A DNA stretch of 15,076 nt from Deltaproteobacteria bacterium (lineage in GTDB: Bacteria > Desulfobacterota > B13-G15): NCBI GenBank assembly GCA_003646705.1, contig QMLK01000004.1, positions 1 through 15,076 on the forward strand, in the 5' to 3' direction. Within the stretch, counting starts at the first letter, position 1; every line of letters starts with the position of its first letter. A program made the position numbers and the translations under genes. The notes beneath the pieces are model-generated. The model worked only from the letters and a program-made list of their open reading frames with translations, had not been told where the DNA came from and made no database searches. This document shows, piece after piece, positions 14,877 to 15,076 of this stretch.

Positions 14877-15076
14877 GGAACAATTCGTTCAGAATGAGGA
14901 ACATAATGGGGCCAAGGGATAGTGATGGCCCCCTGGGGGCAGTGGGAGGCACAGAGGCCGCACTCCTCGCAGAACTCCTCCTCTATCTTGGCCCTCTCCC
15001 CCTCGAGGTAGATGGCCCTCGGCGGACAGACCTCGAGGCACCTTCCGCAACCTGTACAGAGGTCCTCCTCTACCAC
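14873..15076 (-). CDS. Two-cluster [4Fe-4S] ferredoxin-like protein or domain (5' end outside window)
   Basis: The 67 visible residues contain two complete [4Fe-4S] motifs, CTGCGRCLEVCP (Cys7, 10, 13, 17) and CECGLC-type C-E-E-C-G-L-C-A-S-H-C-P (Cys36, 39, 42, 46), followed by a short tail, PWPHYVPHSERIVP. The frame runs open to the window edge, where a GTG could be a start. More probably the gene begins further upstream and this is either a small ferredoxin or the ferredoxin end of a larger redox protein. Its first motif context (EEDLCTGC) resembles that of the next gene (REDLCSGC), so the two may be related by duplication. Its stop codon lies within the -35 box of the next promoter. It presumably belongs to the same redox module as metV. 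Confidence 0.75.
   Translation of the reverse strand: MVEEDLCTGCGRCLEVCPPRAIYLEGERAKIEEEFCEECGLCASHCPQGAITIPWPHYVPHSERIVP

Overview
The window is a dense, GC-rich bacterial chromosome segment with heavy use of AGG (Arg) and ATA (Ile) codons, short intergenic gaps and promoters that sit close to the sigma-70 consensus. The gene content (nickel-type ECF transporter with NikK and NikL accessories, crotonase plus thiolase, a class V aminotransferase beside serA and purA, MetV and small [4Fe-4S] proteins) suggests an anaerobic, possibly thermophilic Gram-negative, most like the Desulfobacterota/deltaproteobacterial type. That placement is inference. I see no mobile element, CRISPR array, tRNA or rRNA, and no gene-free stretch above about 180 bp.

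Region 1 (1-3381, + strand) is a tightly coupled metal-uptake operon. It opens with the tail of an unknown upstream protein. Next come a secreted DUF4198/NikK-like protein, a CbiM/NikM-type S-component, a NikL-like secreted and membrane-anchored protein, a CbiQ/NikQ T-component and a CbiO/NikO ATPase. Genes abut or overlap by 4-19 nt. The metal-facing proteins of this operon all present a histidine at or next to their mature N terminus.

Region 2 (3382-7445, + strand) is a signalling and envelope block. A soluble GAF histidine kinase with its own promoter is followed by a REC-PAS-histidine kinase, and then by an HtrA/Deg-type protease that appears to have its own, possibly leaderless, promoter. 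No DNA-binding output domain is present, so the phosphorelay target lies elsewhere.

Region 3 (7447-9526, - strand) encodes a thiolase and an enoyl-CoA hydratase, co-transcribed, for short-chain acyl-CoA metabolism. They are divergent from Region 4 across a 175-bp regulatory interval. The two divergent promoters there are near copies of each other in inverted orientation.

Region 4 (9702-13759, + strand) holds a class V aminotransferase, serA and purA, covering serine and purine biosynthesis.

Region 5 (13730-15076, - strand) holds a partial two-cluster ferredoxin, a second two-cluster ferredoxin with a C-terminal zinc-ribbon-like motif and a clear 2-nt frame break inside its first cluster motif, and metV, the Cys-rich partner of methylenetetrahydrofolate reductase. 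It points to one-carbon (Wood-Ljungdahl methyl branch) redox chemistry. metV and purA run tail to tail with overlapping ends.

I did not find an evidently new multi-gene defence or metabolic system. The most unusual items are the mirrored divergent promoters, the frame-broken ferredoxin that is still translationally coupled to metV, the run of N-terminal histidines in the nickel operon, and the start-codon hairpin of the first kinase.
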